Of a stretch of 64,000 nucleotides of DNA, positions 61,879-64,000 are shown piece by piece (the first letter of the stretch is position 1; each line of letters starts with the position of its first letter). Below the pieces are notes generated by a model. It saw nothing but the letters and a program-made list of their open reading frames with translations. It had not been told where the DNA came from and did no database searches. The position numbers and the translations under genes were made by a program. Origin of the DNA: Naasia aerilata (GTDB lineage: Bacteria; Actinomycetota; Actinomycetes; Actinomycetales; Microbacteriaceae); the NCBI RefSeq assembly GCF_030296595.1, contig NZ_AP027731.1, positions 2,542,001 through 2,606,000 of the forward strand. Direction: 5' to 3'.

Positions 61879-62040
61879 ATGAGCGACGCATTCCTCGACT
61901 CGATCCCCGACCTCTTCGTGGCCGGCCTGACCTCGGCGGCCCTCTGCGCCGCCGCGGTCGTCCTGGCCGGAGCCGTGTCCTTCACCGCCTTCGCGGTCGG
62001 CAGGCTGTTCCACCACCACGGGACCGGCCACCGCGCCTGA
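61879..62040 (+). CDS. 53-residue single-pass membrane peptide
   Basis: 53 residues, too short for most gene callers: MSDAFLDSIPDLFVAGLTSA, then one strong hydrophobic helix (ALCAAAVVLAGAVSFTAFAV), and a His-rich tail with HHHGTGH. ATG follows AAGGAGCTCACC at good spacing. It lies between the divergent P-type ATPase and the stress protein. The His tail could bind metal, which would suit the neighbouring pump (inference). Codon use matches coding G+C bias. Confidence 0.65.
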   Translation: MSDAFLDSIPDLFVAGLTSAALCAAAVVLAGAVSFTAFAVGRLFHHHGTGHRA

Positions 62041-62158
62041 TCGCTCACGAAGCGGGGCCGGGCAGCCGCGCGGAGGCCGAACGGGACCTTCGTCCCTGGT
62101 CGGTGGCGCAGCCGTGCCGGAGCGTCGGCGAGACGCCACCCGGAGGAGGACCTGACCC

Positions 62159-63010
62159 ATGCAGGAGCGCATCGTCGTCGGATGGGACGGCTCGCCGGCC
62201 GCGGCGGCGGCGCTCGAGTGGGCCGTGACCCGGCACGCCCGCAGCGGCGGAGACCTGCTGCTCGTCCGCGCGCTGCCGGAGAGCACCGGCAAGGACCGGC
62301 GGCTCGAGGACGAGGACGACCTCGACCGGAGCCGGCGCGAGCTCGAAGAGGCGGCGGAGGAGCTTCGCCGCGCCCGGCCGGTCGGCCCCGTCTACGCCGA
62401 GTCGCCGTTCGGGGAGCCCGCCGACGTCCTCCTGCCCTTCGCGGCGCCCGACACCGTGCTCGTGGTGGGCGGCGCGCGTCGCGGCGGGAGCCGGCGGCAG
62501 GGATGGTCGGTAGGGGCCCGCCTCGCGTCCCGCGCCGGTGGACCGGTCGTGATCGTTCCGGCTGACGGGGGAGCGGGGCGCTCCGGGGTCGTGGCCGGAG
62601 TGGACGGCTCCACCCTCGCGCAGCAGGCCCTGCTCTTCGCCGCCGAGGAGGCGCAGAGCGGAGGCGACGAGCTGCATGTGGTGCACGCGTGGCTGGAGCC
62701 CTCGGAGATCGGGGACGAGCTCGCGAGCGATCCCGGGTTCAGCGATTGGGTGGAGGGGAGCCACGCGTCGGTGCTCGAGGAGGTCGTCAGCCCCATCCGC
62801 GCGCAGTTCCCCGAGCTGACCGTGCGCGCGCACCTCGAGCACGGACCCGTCGCTCCGACGATCCTCGGGCACTCGGCGTCCGCCCGGCTCACGGTCGTCG
62901 GCAGCCGGCACCGGGATGCCGTCCGGCGGTTCCTCCTGGGCTCCGTGAGCCACGCCCTCGTGCTGCACGCGACGGGGCCGCTCGCGGTCGTCGGCGCCCT
63001 CGACGAATAG
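62159..63010 (+). CDS. universal stress protein, two UspA domains
   Basis: 283 residues with two UspA domains (about 1-140 and 145-283). VVGWDGSPAAAAALEWAVTR and VVAGVDGSTLAQQALLFAAE are the two starts. The second carries VVGSRHRDAVRRFLLGSVSH, close to the ATP-binding GxGS-type loop; the first (VVGGARRGGSRRQGWSVGAR) is looser. Double Usp proteins act in dormancy, hypoxia and stress. ATG after GGAGGAGGACCTGACCC. It follows the small membrane gene by 118 bp. Confidence 0.92.
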   Translation: MQERIVVGWDGSPAAAAALEWAVTRHARSGGDLLLVRALPESTGKDRRLEDEDDLDRSRRELEEAAEELRRARPVGPVYAESPFGEPADVLLPFAAPDTVLVVGGARRGGSRRQGWSVGARLASRAGGPVVIVPADGGAGRSGVVAGVDGSTLAQQALLFAAEEAQSGGDELHVVHAWLEPSEIGDELASDPGFSDWVEGSHASVLEEVVSPIRAQFPELTVRAHLEHGPVAPTILGHSASARLTVVGSRHRDAVRRFLLGSVSHALVLHATGPLAVVGALDE

Positions 63011-63054
63011 CGCGGCCGGGTCGTAAGCCTCTGACCTGGCGGAGCGCCGCACCT

Positions 63055-63060
63055 TAGCTT
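63055..63060 (+). promoter_or_regulatory. candidate -10 box upstream of ATG 63068
   Basis: TAGCTT ends seven bases before the ATG, the leaderless pattern repeated through this window. Confidence 0.4.
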
Positions 63061-63067
63061 CGATCGC

Positions 63068-63430
63068 ATGTCCTCCATCGCGATGGGGCATCGAGAGCAT
63101 GGGCCGGCGGCCCTCGTGGTCGCCGTCGCGGTGCTGGCCGCTCTCGGCGGCGGTGCCGCGCCCGGAGCCCTGAATTGGCGGCCGAGCGCGACGCTCGGAC
63201 TGCTCGCGACGGGGTTGCCCCTCGGGGGAGCGGAGCAGCCGTTCCTCCACCTGCCGGACGCGCTGTGCCGGGTGGTGCCGACCACTGCGGCGACCGGGGC
63301 CGCTGTCGGCGCCGTGCGAGCCGCCTACCCGAAGCTGGCGATCACCGCGATCGAACGGCACGCCCAGGGGAGTCGATCTTCGGGCTGGATACTCCTCTGC
63401 CCGGCCCGGTCCTCGGCATCACGGCAATAG
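63068..63430 (+). CDS. hypothetical protein, possibly frameshifted
   Basis: Up to 120 codons. A hydrophobic N terminus (ALVVAVAVLAALGGGAAPGA) could be a signal or anchor. The middle reads LHLPDALCRVVPTTAATGAA. The last 25 codons lose any protein-like character, and the next frame stays open, so a G/C undercall may be present here too. No family recognised. The promoter-like box at the ATG is the main support. Confidence 0.3.
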   Translation: MSSIAMGHREHGPAALVVAVAVLAALGGGAAPGALNWRPSATLGLLATGLPLGGAEQPFLHLPDALCRVVPTTAATGAAVGAVRAAYPKLAITAIERHAQGSRSSGWILLCPARSSASRQ

Positions 63431-63556
63431 CATTCCTGCCGCTCTTTCCCGGAAAAGAACACCTCGCCGCTGCAGGTCTTCACGCGGCCGCTCCTGCCGG
63501 GAAGCGACAATCGAGAATACGACCCCCGAATAGGGGTCACATATCCCTCGACGCAA

Positions 63557-63595
63557 AGGAAATGCCCCACGCCTATCCGGCGCGGGGCATTTCCT
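63557..63595 (-). terminator. terminator of the DUF6458 gene
   Basis: AGGAAATGCCCC (63557-63568) pairs over 12 bp with GGGGCATTTCCT (63584-63595) around a 15-base loop, 12 bp after the DUF6458 stop. Confidence 0.8.
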
Positions 63596-63607
63596 GCAGG
63601 GAGGGGA

Positions 63608-63862
63608 TCAGACCAGCGGATCGCGCTCCGCGGTGCTGGAGGTGACTCGCTCGCCGCTCACCGGGTCGACGGCCGATCGCGTCGTTGAGACCGACTGCCG
63701 ACGGCGCAGGAGGACGACCAGGCCCAGGATGATGCCGACGATGCCGGCGATCATCAGGATGTACCCGACGACGTCGAGGTTGATCCAGTCGAGCTGGATG
63801 TCCGTGGCGAACGTCAGGATGGCGCCGATGACGAAGAGGACAATGCCGGTGCCGAGACTCAT
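63608..63862 (-). CDS. DUF6458 membrane protein
   Basis: 84 residues. Two membrane helices: MSLGTGIVLFVIGAILTFAT and VVGYILMIAGIVGIILGLVV, followed by RRRQ and a hydrophilic tail. This matches the small DUF6458 family common in actinobacteria (function unknown). The ATG follows AAAGGAAAGACAG. A 12-bp-stem terminator follows the stop. The region upstream to the window end (63863-64000) has lower G+C and probably holds its promoter; no further gene is seen. Confidence 0.88.
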   Translation of the reverse strand: MSLGTGIVLFVIGAILTFATDIQLDWINLDVVGYILMIAGIVGIILGLVVLLRRRQSVSTTRSAVDPVSGERVTSSTAERDPLV

Positions 63863-64000
63863 CTGTCTTTCCTTTCTGCGATAGCCGGATGCATTCCGGC
63901 TGAATCGCTGATGAACGGCGAAACACTACCGCCTGACACCCTCATTCCGGTATTCCCTTGCCAGAATTCGTGCAAAGGCGATAACTTCTTTCCTTTTGAC

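Overview
The window is high-GC DNA (about 70 percent G+C by eye) from an actinobacterium. The best family-level guess is Microbacteriaceae. The evidence is the block dut, DUF3710, DUF3159, acnA, dxs beside DUF3093, DUF4193, SepH, a type I phosphodiesterase and topoisomerase IV, together with RNase D next to DUF3000. A similar neighbourhood surrounds dut and dxs in Mycobacterium (from memory). Many genes start with GTG, and many promoters have a TAnnnT box 6-7 nt before the start codon. No phage, insertion sequence, rRNA or CRISPR array is visible.

Layout. 1-5.8 kb: tail of an M24 peptidase, an alpha/beta hydrolase and a tandem AsnC/Lrp regulator, then FdhD facing a formate-dehydrogenase-like molybdoprotein. 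5.8-11.5 kb: a CGNR-type regulator divergent from an MFS exporter, a VOC protein, a lysine-rich protein, a secreted EF-hand-like protein, a YchJ-like protein with an in-frame stop, and an APC permease. 11.6-16 kb: a glycosyltransferase and GH1-like glycosidase in one open frame, then a DGPF protein and ECF42-type sigma factor behind a matching ECF promoter. 16-23.9 kb: DUF7455, parE, a racemase, a flavodoxin-like protein, parC and a phosphodiesterase. 23.9-33.6 kb: sepH, DUF4193, a gene-free 19-bp repeat locus, DUF3093, dut, DUF3710, DUF3159, acnA and dxs. 33.6-45.1 kb: small regulators, an aldo-keto reductase, fadBA, RNase D, DUF3000, hydrolases and reductases, sufE with its sulfurtransferase. 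45.3-52.6 kb: zapE, amtB behind GlnR-like boxes, an AI-2E-family transporter, and an ArsR/AHSA1/MFS group behind twin operators. 52.7-53.3 kb: four tRNA genes (Val-CAC, Gly-GCC, Cys-GCA, Val-GAC). 53.4-59.1 kb: a surface-glycan-like cluster (pyruvyltransferase, HEAT-glycosyltransferase fusion, GT1, GT2). 59.1-64 kb: a P-type ATPase, a 53-residue membrane peptide, a double universal stress protein and DUF6458.

The most important technical point is that at least 16 genes, including essential ones such as dxs, are broken by the loss of one G or C, nearly always in a short G/C run. Restoring one base at each of 20 sites gives full-length proteins of normal family length. I therefore read them as sequencing or assembly undercalls, not pseudogenes, and annotate each gene at its restored extent.

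The least explained structures are the 25.6-26.3 kb locus of 19-bp repeats in both orientations, several families of dispersed intergenic palindromes, the HEAT-glycosyltransferase fusion and the open glycosidase-glycosyltransferase frame.
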